Of a stretch of 37,989 nucleotides of DNA, positions 30,558 to 37,989 are shown piece by piece. The translations under genes and the position numbers were made by a program. The first letter of the stretch is position 1, and each line of letters opens with the position of its first letter. A model generated the notes under the pieces. It worked only from the letters and a program-made list of their open reading frames with translations, was not told the DNA's origin and ran no database searches. The stretch spans positions 1 to 37,989 of the forward strand of contig NZ_JAQYWB010000057.1 of assembly GCF_030145185.1 (NCBI RefSeq). The letters run 5' to 3'. This DNA is from Desulfoluna sp. (lineage in GTDB: Bacteria > Desulfobacterota > Desulfobacteria > Desulfobacterales > Desulfolunaceae).

Positions 30558-31244
30558 ATGGGGTACCCCACGCGAGAACCCGTCGTCGGGAAACGATTTT
30601 GGCTCCCCGTCTTATTTATGCTGACGCTCTTTGCCTGCTCCCCCTTGCGTCAGCCAAGCCAGCCGGTGGTCCCTGTCTCCTTATTTTCCTGCAATTCGGT
30701 GGTGGTCCTGCCCTTCTCCTGGGAGGCGCCTGAAGATAGCGTGTACATTGACCATGAGCGGGAGGAGGGGCGTGAGGCCTCTCTCTCTGCCGATGCTTTG
30801 GCAACGGAGCTGGCGAAGCGGATGGCCGCGTGTCTCGAGGAAAATGGGGTGAGGGCGACGGTTTCCCTGGCTCCGGCAACGGGTCTGGAGGAGCGGGTGG
30901 CTGCATTGAAAGAGCAAGGAGCTCCTTGTGTCCTCTTGGGACGAGTCGAACGATATGAGGAGCGCATCGGCTCTGACTGGTCGGTGAGCCGTCCGGCGTC
31001 GGTGGCCTTTAAAGCTCTTTTATTGGAGACTGCGACGGGGCGGGTGCTTTGGAAGGGTTCTTTTGATGAGGCCCAGCAGCCTCTCAGCGAGAATCTTTTG
31101 ACCCTGAAGCGGTTTATCTCGCGAAAGGCGCGCTGGGTAACGGTGGCAGTGCTCGCTGAAGGGGGATTCAAAGGGCTGGTAACGTCCATGGTTCAAATGG
31201 GGGGCCGGCCTCTTCCTGTCGGCGCGGTGACACAGGATCCATAA
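30558..31244 (+). CDS. hypothetical lipoprotein
   Basis: 228 residues. Basic N-terminus, hydrophobic stretch and lipobox LFAC (Cys27). The mature part has a NSVVVLPFSW strand, a helix AKRMAACLEENGV, then VLLGRVERYEER and ETATGRVLWKGSFDEAQQPL, a layout like CsgG/TolB-N-type lipoproteins that sit at the outer membrane, though I cannot name the family. ATG 30558 has GGGAGG 5 bases upstream; GTG 30552 is in frame. It lies 49 bases after hisB and may be cotranscribed. Confidence 0.75.
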   Translation: MGYPTREPVVGKRFWLPVLFMLTLFACSPLRQPSQPVVPVSLFSCNSVVVLPFSWEAPEDSVYIDHEREEGREASLSADALATELAKRMAACLEENGVRATVSLAPATGLEERVAALKEQGAPCVLLGRVERYEERIGSDWSVSRPASVAFKALLLETATGRVLWKGSFDEAQQPLSENLLTLKRFISRKARWVTVAVLAEGGFKGLVTSMVQMGGRPLPVGAVTQDP

Positions 31245-31639
31245 TCGTTTTTTAGAGTGTTCCTCCCTGCTTGGGTGGGGGACTTAAAAATAGTTCTTGA
31301 CAAAGATGCAACTGGCATTAACTTATGCACCTGCTTGGGCGGACTTACCGTCAATCGCCTTCGCTTATTTATAATGAATAATTTTACTTGTATATCCTGT
31401 TTTTTTAGCGGGTTGGCTCCTTTTTGCGGCCGTGGCAGAGGCAAGGCGTCCTTTCAGACGGTTAAATGAAGGGTTCCATCACTCAGTATGAGTGGCTTTC
31501 ACCTGGCGTGAGGGCTTTGAATATAAAATAAGTGGTATGGCAGACGACCTGCCGATGGTGTGACTCTCCTTTACGGTCGCCATCGATGTGGTTTTTTTTG
31601 GATTGGATACCGACTCTCGCGGACAGGAGCTTTTTGCAC
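31245..31639. other. promoter region of the dnaG-rpoD operon
   Basis: No gene is supported in these 395 bases; the dnaG frame is open from 31532 but lacks family resemblance before 31640. It contains a near-direct repeat CCTGCTTGGGYGG..ACTTA (31266-31286 and 31330-31346), a perfect TTGACA at 31297-31302 with only a poor -10, an isolated TATAAT at 31370-31375, and a CACTC-AGTAT-GAGTG hairpin near 31480-31494. Confidence 0.5.
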
Positions 31640-33469
31640 TTGATTCCTGAATCAGTGATCACAGACATTAAGCACGCGACTGATATTGTTCAGGTTGTCT
31701 CAGAAACCGTTCAGATGAAAAAGACGGGAAGCAACTTTGCAGGTCTTTGTCCGTTTCACTCCGAAAAAACTCCCTCCTTTACTGTCAGTCCGACAAAACA
31801 GATCTACTATTGCTTTGGATGCGGAGCCGGGGGCAGTGTCTTCAACTTTGTCATGAAGCGTGACGGGTTGACCTTCCCGGAGACCGTGCGTGCATTGGGC
31901 AGCCGTTGTGGCATTGAGGTGCCGGAGCGTGCCTTGAGCCCTGAAGAGAAAGAAAAAATAGGTGCCCGGGAAAAAATTTTTCTGGCCAATCGTCTGGCAG
32001 CCGATTTTTTTACACAGACCCTCAAAGGGTCCGTGGGCACCCAGGCGCTGGCTTACCTTCGAAACCGGGGCATCAGTGAAGAGACCATGGAACGCTTTGG
32101 TCTTGGGTATGCGCCGGATTCCTGGGATGCCGTGTCTCAGTGTCTCTCTTCGCATCGGGTGCCCGTGGATATTGCGGTGAACAGTGGGTTGCTTATTGCC
32201 AAAGAAGAGACGGGACGGTTCTACGATCGCTTCAGGAATCGCATCGTCTTTCCGATAGTTGATACAGCCATGCAGGTATCGGGGTTTGGGGGCCGCGTGA
32301 TGGATGACGCGTTGCCAAAGTATCTCAACTCGCCCGAGACGCCTGTTTATCATAAGGCCCGTTCTCTTTATGGGCTCCATGCTGCGCGTGAGGGGATCCG
32401 TCAAAGCGGCATGGCCTTTGTTGTTGAGGGTTACTTCGATGTTCTGGCCCTGTTTCAACATGGTATCACCCAGGCGACGGCCACGCTTGGAACGGCCTTG
32501 ACTCGGGATCATGTACGTCTTCTTTCACGGTGCGGTGCCGAACGGTTTGTCTTGGTTTTTGATTCTGATCAAGCCGGGATCCGGGCGGCTCTTCGCAGTG
32601 TGCCGGTGTTTCAGAAAGAGTACATGACGGCAAAAGTGCTTGTATTGCCCACGGGTCACGATCCAGACTCATTTGTTCGGGAGTCGGGGCCTGAGGCGTT
32701 TTTGTCCATGGCAGAGAACGCCATGGATCTTCTGGAGTTTTTAATGGACGCTTCCATTCGGCGTCACGGGCTCAGTGTGGAAGGGCGGTTGAAGGTCCTT
32801 GCCGATATGAAGGAGCCCCTCCTCGCCTTAGAGGATCGGGTGGCCCGTTCTCTTTATATTCGCGTGTTGGCCGATAAGGTGGGCATCGATGAAGGGGCGG
32901 TCAGTGAAAAAATTCATCAGGATCCGGGGGCGGGACACCGTTATTCCGGGCCTGGTTCGCAAAGCGATAGACCTGAAAGACCTGTGGGGCGAATTCCGAC
33001 CGGGAACAGCTTGGAGCTGCAGATCGTTTCCATGCTTGTCCGTTACGCCGGGATCCATGCCTATTGCAGGGATGTTGGAATTACAGACTATTTCGAAGAT
33101 CCAGGACTCAAGGGGCTTTGCTCCACGGCCCTGGCTTATGACGGACCTCCGGAGGCCATGACGGACTGGCTTCTTATGAACCTTCGGGAGGAGGGGCAAA
33201 GGGAATGGGTGGCGCGTCTTGCCATTGATGAGTTCCCGGTGATTCACCAGCGGTGTGTTGCTCTGATTGATCAGTATGTCCGCAATAGAAACAGATTAGG
33301 CGATGACCTCTCAAAAAGAATCAGGGAGGCGGAAGTGCATGGAGATCATGTCCTTCTGCTGGCTCTGCTGGAAGAGAAACGACGCTTTTCCCAGGACCTG
33401 AAGAGACGTCATGATGAAGCCAAGAAGGTTAAACATCAATCCGGGGTTGCAGGAGGCAAAACCATATGA
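31640..33469 (+). CDS. dnaG: DNA primase
   Basis: 609 residues. It makes the RNA primers for replication. The CHC2 zinc finger has Cys37, His40, Cys58 and Cys61 (CPFH...CFGC). The TOPRIM catalytic residues are Glu263 in VVEGYFDV and Asp308/Asp310 in VFDSDQAG. The C-terminal 170 residues would be the DnaB-interacting domain. The start is TTG 31640, which puts [10 protein letters not shown] at the N-terminus as in other DnaG proteins; AGGAG is 10 bases upstream. No ATG is available in that region, and another TTG lies at 31634. Its stop overlaps the rpoD start by 4 bases. Confidence 0.94.
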   Translation: MIPESVITDIKHATDIVQVVSETVQMKKTGSNFAGLCPFHSEKTPSFTVSPTKQIYYCFGCGAGGSVFNFVMKRDGLTFPETVRALGSRCGIEVPERALSPEEKEKIGAREKIFLANRLAADFFTQTLKGSVGTQALAYLRNRGISEETMERFGLGYAPDSWDAVSQCLSSHRVPVDIAVNSGLLIAKEETGRFYDRFRNRIVFPIVDTAMQVSGFGGRVMDDALPKYLNSPETPVYHKARSLYGLHAAREGIRQSGMAFVVEGYFDVLALFQHGITQATATLGTALTRDHVRLLSRCGAERFVLVFDSDQAGIRAALRSVPVFQKEYMTAKVLVLPTGHDPDSFVRESGPEAFLSMAENAMDLLEFLMDASIRRHGLSVEGRLKVLADMKEPLLALEDRVARSLYIRVLADKVGIDEGAVSEKIHQDPGAGHRYSGPGSQSDRPERPVGRIPTGNSLELQIVSMLVRYAGIHAYCRDVGITDYFEDPGLKGLCSTALAYDGPPEAMTDWLLMNLREEGQREWVARLAIDEFPVIHQRCVALIDQYVRNRNRLGDDLSKRIREAEVHGDHVLLLALLEEKRRFSQDLKRRHDEAKKVKHQSGVAGGKTI

Positions 33470-35289
33470 CCAACAAGTCCGATACCTCTCCCGAGAAGAG
33501 CAAGAAGAAACAAGAGTCAGCATTTAAGGCTCTGCTTGTGAAGGGTAAAAAAGTCGGAGTCCTCACGTATGATGAGATCAATGAGGTGCTTCCGGATAGC
33601 GTGGACTCTTCGGATCGCCTGGATGACATCGTTGTGATGCTTCAGGAGATGGATATCAAGGTGGTTGCGGAAAGCGACTCGGATCATGACGATGGGGACG
33701 AGAAGGATGACGAACCCGCCGAATTGGATTCCGAGATGCCCATGGACAGCCCGGCGACCCCGAAAAAGAAGGTCGCGGCCTTTGATTCCGAAACCGGGGC
33801 GGCCGATTACGGCACGGTTACCGATCCTGTAAAAATGTATCTTCGTGAGATGGGCATGGTGACCCTCCTCTCCAGGGAAGGGGAAATCGAGATCGCCAAA
33901 AAAATTGAGTTGGGCGATCAGGAAGTCCTGCGCCACCAACTCGATACCACCATCGCGGTGGGCTATATTCTTTCACTTGCCGACGGCATTGCCTCTGAAA
34001 AACTGCGTCCCAAGAACGTTTTGCGTGATGTGGACGAAGGGGACGGAGCCGTTGACGAGAAGAATCTGGTGGGTGAGTTTCTCAAGACCATTGCCGAAAT
34101 TCGTATCATTCATGATGAGAACACGGGGCTCCGGTATCGTATTTTTACCGAAGAGCTCTCCTCGGATGAGCAGCGTAAGATCAGGCGATCCGTCAGTCGT
34201 CGAACCGAAAAGATATTTAATCTCCTGAAGGAGTGGCGGCTGGAGGTGAGTGTCTCGGACATCATCGATGCCAAAATTCTCGAGAATATTGGTTGGTTTG
34301 ATGCCATGAACAAGGTGCTGGGGCGCTGTGCCGACACCTTTGGTACCTCCGTCACGGAGTTCAGGGGGCAGCTGGTTGATCCACAGACCTTTATCGCCTG
34401 GGCCATGGACAAAAGTGCTCTGGGGGAAGAGAAGCTTCTCAGTATTTATCCCGATTTTGCCTATCTGCAGCTGCAGATCGAAGAGCGTGAGCTTGGCATC
34501 AAGGCCAACGGGCGCATTTTGTCCCGTATTGCCTCATCCATCGAAGAGGGCAAAGTCCGGGCCAAGGAGGCCAAGAGTGAGTTGGTCAAGGCCAACCTTC
34601 GCCTGGTGGTCAGTATTGCCAAGAAATACACCAACAGGGGTTTGCAGTTTCTTGATCTGATTCAGGAAGGGAACATCGGCTTGATGAAGGCGGTGGATAA
34701 GTTTGAGTACCGAAGGGGCTACAAGTTCAGTACGTATGCTACCTGGTGGATCAGGCAGGCCATCACCCGAGCCATAGCCGATCAGGCGCGCACCATTCGT
34801 ATTCCTGTGCACATGATCGAAACCATCAACAAGCTGATCCGTACCAGTCGTTATCTGGTCCAGGAGTTGGGGCGTGAACCCTCCCCTGAAGAGATCGCCG
34901 ATAAGATGGAGATTCCACTGGACAAGGTTCGCCGTGTTCTTAAGATTGCCCGAGAACCTATCAGCCTCGAGACCCCCATCGGGGAAGAGGAAGACAGCCA
35001 TCTGGGTGATTTTATCGAAGACAAGAAATTTATGCTTCCCTCCGATGCGGCCGTGAACATGAACCTGGCCGAAAAGACCCGGAAGGTTCTGGCGACCCTG
35101 ACCCCGAGGGAAGAGAAGGTGCTTCGGATGCGTTTCGGCATTGGTGAGAAGGCGGATCATACCCTCGAAGAGGTCGGCAAAGACTTTGCCGTCACCCGAG
35201 AGCGTATTCGCCAGATTGAGGCCAAGGCCCTGAGAAAACTGCGGCACCCCACCCGGAGTAAAAAGCTTAAAAGTTTTATCGAGATCTAA
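33466..35289 (+). CDS. rpoD: RNA polymerase sigma factor RpoD (σ70)
   Basis: 607 residues, primary sigma factor. Region 1.1 (about 1-65) is followed by an acidic linker ([19 protein letters not shown]), region 1.2 ([21 protein letters not shown]), a non-conserved insert, region 2 ([20 protein letters not shown] through [18 protein letters not shown]), region 3, and region 4.2 ([20 protein letters not shown]). Translation is coupled to dnaG (ATGA overlap). rpsU, the usual first gene of the macromolecular synthesis operon, is not upstream here. Confidence 0.97.
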   Translation: MTNKSDTSPEKSKKKQESAFKALLVKGKKVGVLTYDEINEVLPDSVDSSDRLDDIVVMLQEMDIKVVAESDSDHDDGDEKDDEPAELDSEMPMDSPATPKKKVAAFDSETGAADYGTVTDPVKMYLREMGMVTLLSREGEIEIAKKIELGDQEVLRHQLDTTIAVGYILSLADGIASEKLRPKNVLRDVDEGDGAVDEKNLVGEFLKTIAEIRIIHDENTGLRYRIFTEELSSDEQRKIRRSVSRRTEKIFNLLKEWRLEVSVSDIIDAKILENIGWFDAMNKVLGRCADTFGTSVTEFRGQLVDPQTFIAWAMDKSALGEEKLLSIYPDFAYLQLQIEERELGIKANGRILSRIASSIEEGKVRAKEAKSELVKANLRLVVSIAKKYTNRGLQFLDLIQEGNIGLMKAVDKFEYRRGYKFSTYATWWIRQAITRAIADQARTIRIPVHMIETINKLIRTSRYLVQELGREPSPEEIADKMEIPLDKVRRVLKIAREPISLETPIGEEEDSHLGDFIEDKKFMLPSDAAVNMNLAEKTRKVLATLTPREEKVLRMRFGIGEKADHTLEEVGKDFAVTRERIRQIEAKALRKLRHPTRSKKLKSFIEI

Positions 35290-35295
35290 GGTGAG

Positions 35296-35332
35296 GGACG
35301 TCCCTTTGCCGTTGCCGGAAAAAGGGACGTCC
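35296..35332 (+). terminator. 12-bp-stem hairpin after rpoD
   Basis: GGACGTCCCTTT (35296-35307) pairs with AAAGGGACGTCC (35321-35332), 7 bases after the rpoD stop. There is no T-run after the stem, so it may stabilise the 3' end or need Rho. Confidence 0.55.
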
Positions 35333-35358
35333 TATGCCGTTTGTGTGGTGGATAACCC

Positions 35359-35388
35359 TTGACAAAGGGGGGCCGCCAAGGGTAATGA
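35359..35388 (+). promoter_or_regulatory. promoter candidate for the tRNA gene
   Basis: Perfect TTGACA (35359-35364), 18 bases, TAATGA. The start site would fall about 10 bases before the tRNA. Confidence 0.55.
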
Positions 35389-35405
35389 TACTCACCTTGA
35401 TGCAC

Positions 35406-35482
35406 GGGCCTATAGCTCAGCTTGGTAGAGCCACCGGCTCATAACCGGTCGGTCCCTGGTTCGAATCCAGGTGGGCCCACCA
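35406..35482 (+). tRNA. tRNA with CAT anticodon (Met elongator or lysidine-modified Ile2)
   Basis: 77 bases with full cloverleaf: acceptor GGGCCTA/TGGGCCC, D stem GCTC/GAGC, anticodon stem ACCGG/CCGGT with loop CTCATAA, T stem CCTGG/CCAGG with TTCGAAT, discriminator A and encoded CCA. Acceptor pair 1-72 is G-C, so it is not an initiator. CAT could be elongator Met or Ile2 read after TilS modification; sequence alone does not settle it. Confidence 0.95.
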
Positions 35483-35608
35483 GCTCAAAATATACCGTGG
35501 AAAAGGAAGCCCCTTAAAGGCTTAAGATGCACCCCTTTTTTTCACGAACCAAGGCGGATAAAGCACCATGAAAGATGTTGCAAAATGCCGGGACAGTTTT
35601 TAAACACC

Positions 35609-35644
35609 AAGGCGTGTTGGCTAAAAGGCCATCACGCCTTTTTT
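35609..35644 (+). terminator. strong intrinsic terminator
   Basis: AAGGCGTG pairs with CACGCCTT, with inner TGGC/GCCA, followed by TTTTTT. It is 127 bases after the tRNA and 58 before the next gene. A weaker hairpin AAGCC/GGCTT with a later T-run lies near 35506-35541. Confidence 0.85.
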
Positions 35645-35701
35645 ATTGAAGGGGTGCCTGCGGCATGGTTGCAGGGCCTTTAAGAGAAGAATGGAGGACA
35701 G

Positions 35702-36832
35702 ATGAGCGTAACGGTTTCTGAGATAATCTCCATGATGGAGGAACTGGCACCATCATCCCTTGCGGAACAATGGGATAATGTGGGGCTGCAGATTGGTCGG
35801 ACAGATCAAACAGTCACTCGGATTCACATCGCCCTCGATCCCACCCCGGAGGTGGTGGCTGCAGCCGCAGACGACGGGGCGGAGATGCTGATTACACACC
35901 ATCCTCTCATCTTCACCCCCTTGAAGACCCTGAACCTCGATACCCCCCTTGGCGGCATCATCGCCCGATCCGTTTCCTCCCCCCTCAGCATTTACTCAGC
36001 CCACACCAACCTTGACAGTGCCCCCGGCGGAATGAATGACGTTTTTTCTGAAATGATCGGTATGGATCATCCGGTGCCCCTGATGCCTTCGTTTGATTCC
36101 GAAACAGTGAAATTGGTTTTTTTTGTGCCTGAAGAGTATCGTCACAAGGTGATGAAAGCTCTTTTCTCCGGCGGTGCCGGTTCCATTGGGAAGTACAGCT
36201 GCTGCTCGTTCTCCTCACCGGGGCGGGGGACGTACATGCCTGAGCAGGGAGCGGAGCCTTCTGAGGGGTTTCCCGGGAAGATGAGCTGCGTGGACGAAGT
36301 CCGGGTGGAGACGGTGGTCAAGCGCTCCCAGGTAGATCATGTGCTCTGTGCGGTGCGGGCTGTGCATCCTTATGAAACCATGGAGTACAATATCTATCCC
36401 CTGTTGCCCGGGGCAGATGGCGACGCATCGGGTTCCGGTCTGGGGCGGGTGGGCACATTCAATCCCGCCATCCGCTTGAAAGATCTTGCTGAACGGATCA
36501 AGGCAGCCTTCGGTATGCCCATGGTAAAGGTGGTGGGCAATCCCGAGATGCCGGTTCATCGGGCTGCTGTCTGTACCGGCAGTGGGGCTTCGCTCATGAA
36601 GGCCTTTTACAAAAGCGGGGCGGATGTCTTTATCAGCGGCGAGTTAAAATACCATGATGCCCGTACCGTCGAGGAGATGGGGAAAGGGCTTGTGGATGCC
36701 GGTCATTTTGGGACCGAGCATTTTTCATGCACCCTGATGGCTCAAATTTTGAAAGAAAAAATTAAAGAGAGAGGCCTCAAGGTGGATGTGGTGGTGAGCA
36801 CCCTCGAGAAGGACCCCTTTGTATTTGTTTGA
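35702..36832 (+). CDS. Nif3-like dinuclear metal-centre protein (YqfO type)
   Basis: 376 residues, the long YqfO form with a central inserted domain (about 130-235) that contains a VRAVHPYETMEYNIYPL segment. Metal-ligand motifs at both ends are present: EQWDNVGLQIG, LITHHPLIF and SAHTNLD in the N-terminal half, and GELKYHDA and DAGHFGTEHF in the C-terminal half. The family forms hexameric toroids; some members are GTP cyclohydrolase-like, but the role is unsettled. GGAGG precedes ATG 35702. Confidence 0.92.
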   Translation: MSVTVSEIISMMEELAPSSLAEQWDNVGLQIGRTDQTVTRIHIALDPTPEVVAAAADDGAEMLITHHPLIFTPLKTLNLDTPLGGIIARSVSSPLSIYSAHTNLDSAPGGMNDVFSEMIGMDHPVPLMPSFDSETVKLVFFVPEEYRHKVMKALFSGGAGSIGKYSCCSFSSPGRGTYMPEQGAEPSEGFPGKMSCVDEVRVETVVKRSQVDHVLCAVRAVHPYETMEYNIYPLLPGADGDASGSGLGRVGTFNPAIRLKDLAERIKAAFGMPMVKVVGNPEMPVHRAAVCTGSGASLMKAFYKSGADVFISGELKYHDARTVEEMGKGLVDAGHFGTEHFSCTLMAQILKEKIKERGLKVDVVVSTLEKDPFVFV

Positions 36833-36962
36833 CGGATATGTCGCCGTATCAGACAGCGGCTGTGGCCGTGATGGCAATGTGAAATTGTGACAGCGTTTAT
36901 CGGGTAGCGACACATCCACCGGCAGAGGCCGGTTCATAGATATGGGAGGCTTAATAAATTAC

Positions 36963-37691
36963 ATGCGTAATCTTAATGTGACCCGGGAGCAGGTTGACAC
37001 ACTGGCGCGTCTTCAAAAAATTGAGACGGAGTCGGCGCGGATTCAAAAGAAGTTGAAAGGGACGGTTTCCCAGACAGCTGTTCAGGGCGCGCGCCTGAAG
37101 GAGCTCGATATCGAGCTTGAGGTGGCCCAGGAGGAGTTGGCTGGGGAACAGAAGCGGTATGCGGCCATTGAAGAGGAGGTCGTTGAGCTCAATACCCGTG
37201 TGGTCAAAAGTCAGGAATACCTGCGCGTTGTGACAAACAACAAGGATTATCAGGTACTTCGCCGTGAAGTGGACGACAACACCAAGCGGGTTGGAGAGCT
37301 TGAGGAAACGCTGATTATCCTTTTGGATGAGCTGGAAGGCCGCGAAAAAAAAATGGCCGAGATCAGCGAAGCCCACACCGCCGAGTCGGAGAAGGTTAAG
37401 AGCATTGAGAATGAAATTTATAACGATACCGTCGAGGAACGTGAAACTCTGGAGGGCATGGCCCGTGAGCATGAGGATGTCGTGAAGAGTTTGCCTCCGG
37501 CTCTGTTGGATCATTACGAGAAGCTTCTTAAAACCACCGATCGCCTGGCAGTGGTTAAGGTCTCCGGCGGGGTGTGTTACGGCTGTTTTATGAATCTTCC
37601 TCCCCAGCAGGCCATTGAGCTCAAAAAGCTGGGAGGGCTTCACCATTGTCCCCGATGTCATCGGATTCTTTATTTTGAAAACGACGACTGA
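36963..37691 (+). CDS. coiled-coil protein with C4 zinc ribbon (CT398/CdsZ type)
   Basis: 242 residues. Residues about 8-180 form a long antiparallel coiled coil, with a conserved NNKDYQVLRREVDD turn. The C-terminal zinc ribbon has GVCYGCFMNLPP and HHCPRCHRILYF (two CxxC pairs). Chlamydial CT398 binds σ54 and secretion ATPase partners; the function in deltaproteobacteria is not established. ATG 36963 fits homologues; GGGAGG is 13 bases upstream, rather far, and ATG 36942 is the alternative. It lies 130 bases after the Nif3-like gene and just before rnpB. Confidence 0.88.
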   Translation: MRNLNVTREQVDTLARLQKIETESARIQKKLKGTVSQTAVQGARLKELDIELEVAQEELAGEQKRYAAIEEEVVELNTRVVKSQEYLRVVTNNKDYQVLRREVDDNTKRVGELEETLIILLDELEGREKKMAEISEAHTAESEKVKSIENEIYNDTVEERETLEGMAREHEDVVKSLPPALLDHYEKLLKTTDRLAVVKVSGGVCYGCFMNLPPQQAIELKKLGGLHHCPRCHRILYFENDD

Positions 37692-37702
37692 TATTCACGG
37701 TT

Positions 37703-37737
37703 CGGCCTGAAAAAAAAGTCTATTTTTCAGGCCGTTT
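37703..37737 (+). terminator. intrinsic terminator
   Basis: CGGCCTGAAAAA (37703-37714) pairs with TTTTTCAGGCCG (37723-37734), followed by TTT, 11 bases after the zinc-ribbon stop. Confidence 0.75.
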
Positions 37738-37770
37738 CCGTCGCATGTGAGTCGAGGTGAAAATCGCCAT

Positions 37771-37798
37771 TTGCCTTTCCGTCGTTTTGAGGTATAAC
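37771..37798 (+). promoter_or_regulatory. promoter candidate for rnpB
   Basis: TTGCCT, 16 bases, TATAAC, with the start predicted near 37805. Confidence 0.6.
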
Positions 37799-37810
37799 AC
37801 GGTCACAATC

Positions 37811-37989
37811 GGAAGACGGTTGGAGGGGGACAGATGATCGCTGGGTTGCCAAGGCAACCGGGAGGAAAGTCCGAACACCGCAGGGCAGGGTGCTCCATAA
37901 CGAGGAGTCGCGGCAACGCGAAGGCAAGTGCAACAGAGAGTAGACCGCCCGGCACTCAACAAAGGTAAGCCGCTAACCGGCTTACCTTT
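37811..37989 (+). ncRNA. rnpB: RNase P RNA, bacterial type A, 3' truncated by the window end
   Basis: Catalytic RNA that matures tRNA 5' ends. Universally conserved blocks are seen in order: ACAGATGATCGC after helix P1, GGAGGAAAGTCCG (37861-37873), CAGGGCAGGGTG (37881-37892) and GCAACAGAGAGTAGACCGCC (37930-37949). The final AGGTAAGCCGCTAACCGGCTTACCTTT forms part of a long stem. The 5' end is estimated and the 3' portion lies beyond the window. Confidence 0.96.

Overview
The window looks like chromosomal DNA of a G+C-rich deltaproteobacterium (Desulfobacterota, most likely Desulfobacterales-like). This is inferred from gene content: a YcaO-TPR protein, an IMP cyclohydrolase/AICAR transformylase pair encoded as two genes, a DUF3141 protein, and the order dnaG-rpoD-tRNA(CAT)-Nif3-like-zinc ribbon-rnpB. 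It is mostly core or housekeeping DNA with several gene-poor, repeat-rich gaps. I see no prophage, CRISPR array or intact insertion sequence.

Layout. 1-886 has no gene and holds dispersed palindromic repeats. 956-2440 is putP. 2441-3109 is a repeat-filled gap. 4885-3110 (minus) is an operon of an unknown protein, a GloB-type hydrolase and a degenerate TOPRIM/primase-like protein. 5283-7339 carries the last two steps of IMP synthesis as two separate genes. 7507-8445 is a substrate-binding-like protein with no visible signal peptide. After another repeat gap, 10174-8852 (minus) encodes an unusual protein with a MerR-like head, eight DDLW-type repeats and a recombinase-like tail; 10678-10280 (minus) is a Nudix hydrolase. 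10937-13601 is a three-gene cluster with two PilT/PilU-type ATPases. 15040-13665 (minus) holds rsmE and a YfcE-like phosphoesterase. 15390-18113 holds djlA, a TetR regulator and a clostripain-like lipoprotein. 18379-20583 is a DUF3141 hydrolase-TerB fusion. 25471-20634 (minus) holds a 3-hydroxyacyl-CoA-type SDR, a Wzz/BY-kinase-like pair, an AI-2E transporter and a ferredoxin-nitroreductase. 25640-27545 holds a thioesterase and an HD-GYP response regulator followed by a MITE. 29494-27761 (minus) is YcaO-TPR. 29921-31244 holds hisB and a lipoprotein. 31640-37989 is the dnaG-rpoD region, ending in a truncated RNase P RNA.

The strongest candidates for something undescribed are: (1) the protein at 8852-10174 with eight acidic DDLW/DNLW repeats between two DNA-binding-like domains; (2) the two adjacent PilT-type ATPases whose His boxes are damaged in complementary ways (H223/S230 in one, I223/H230 in the other); (3) a 138-bp A+T-rich MITE with 13-bp perfect ends and a TCAG target duplication; (4) a family of intergenic modules bounded by inverted GCCTCCGGCGGC ends, with a hairpin that shows compensatory base changes.

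All functional calls rest on reading motifs by eye. No similarity search or structure prediction was run.
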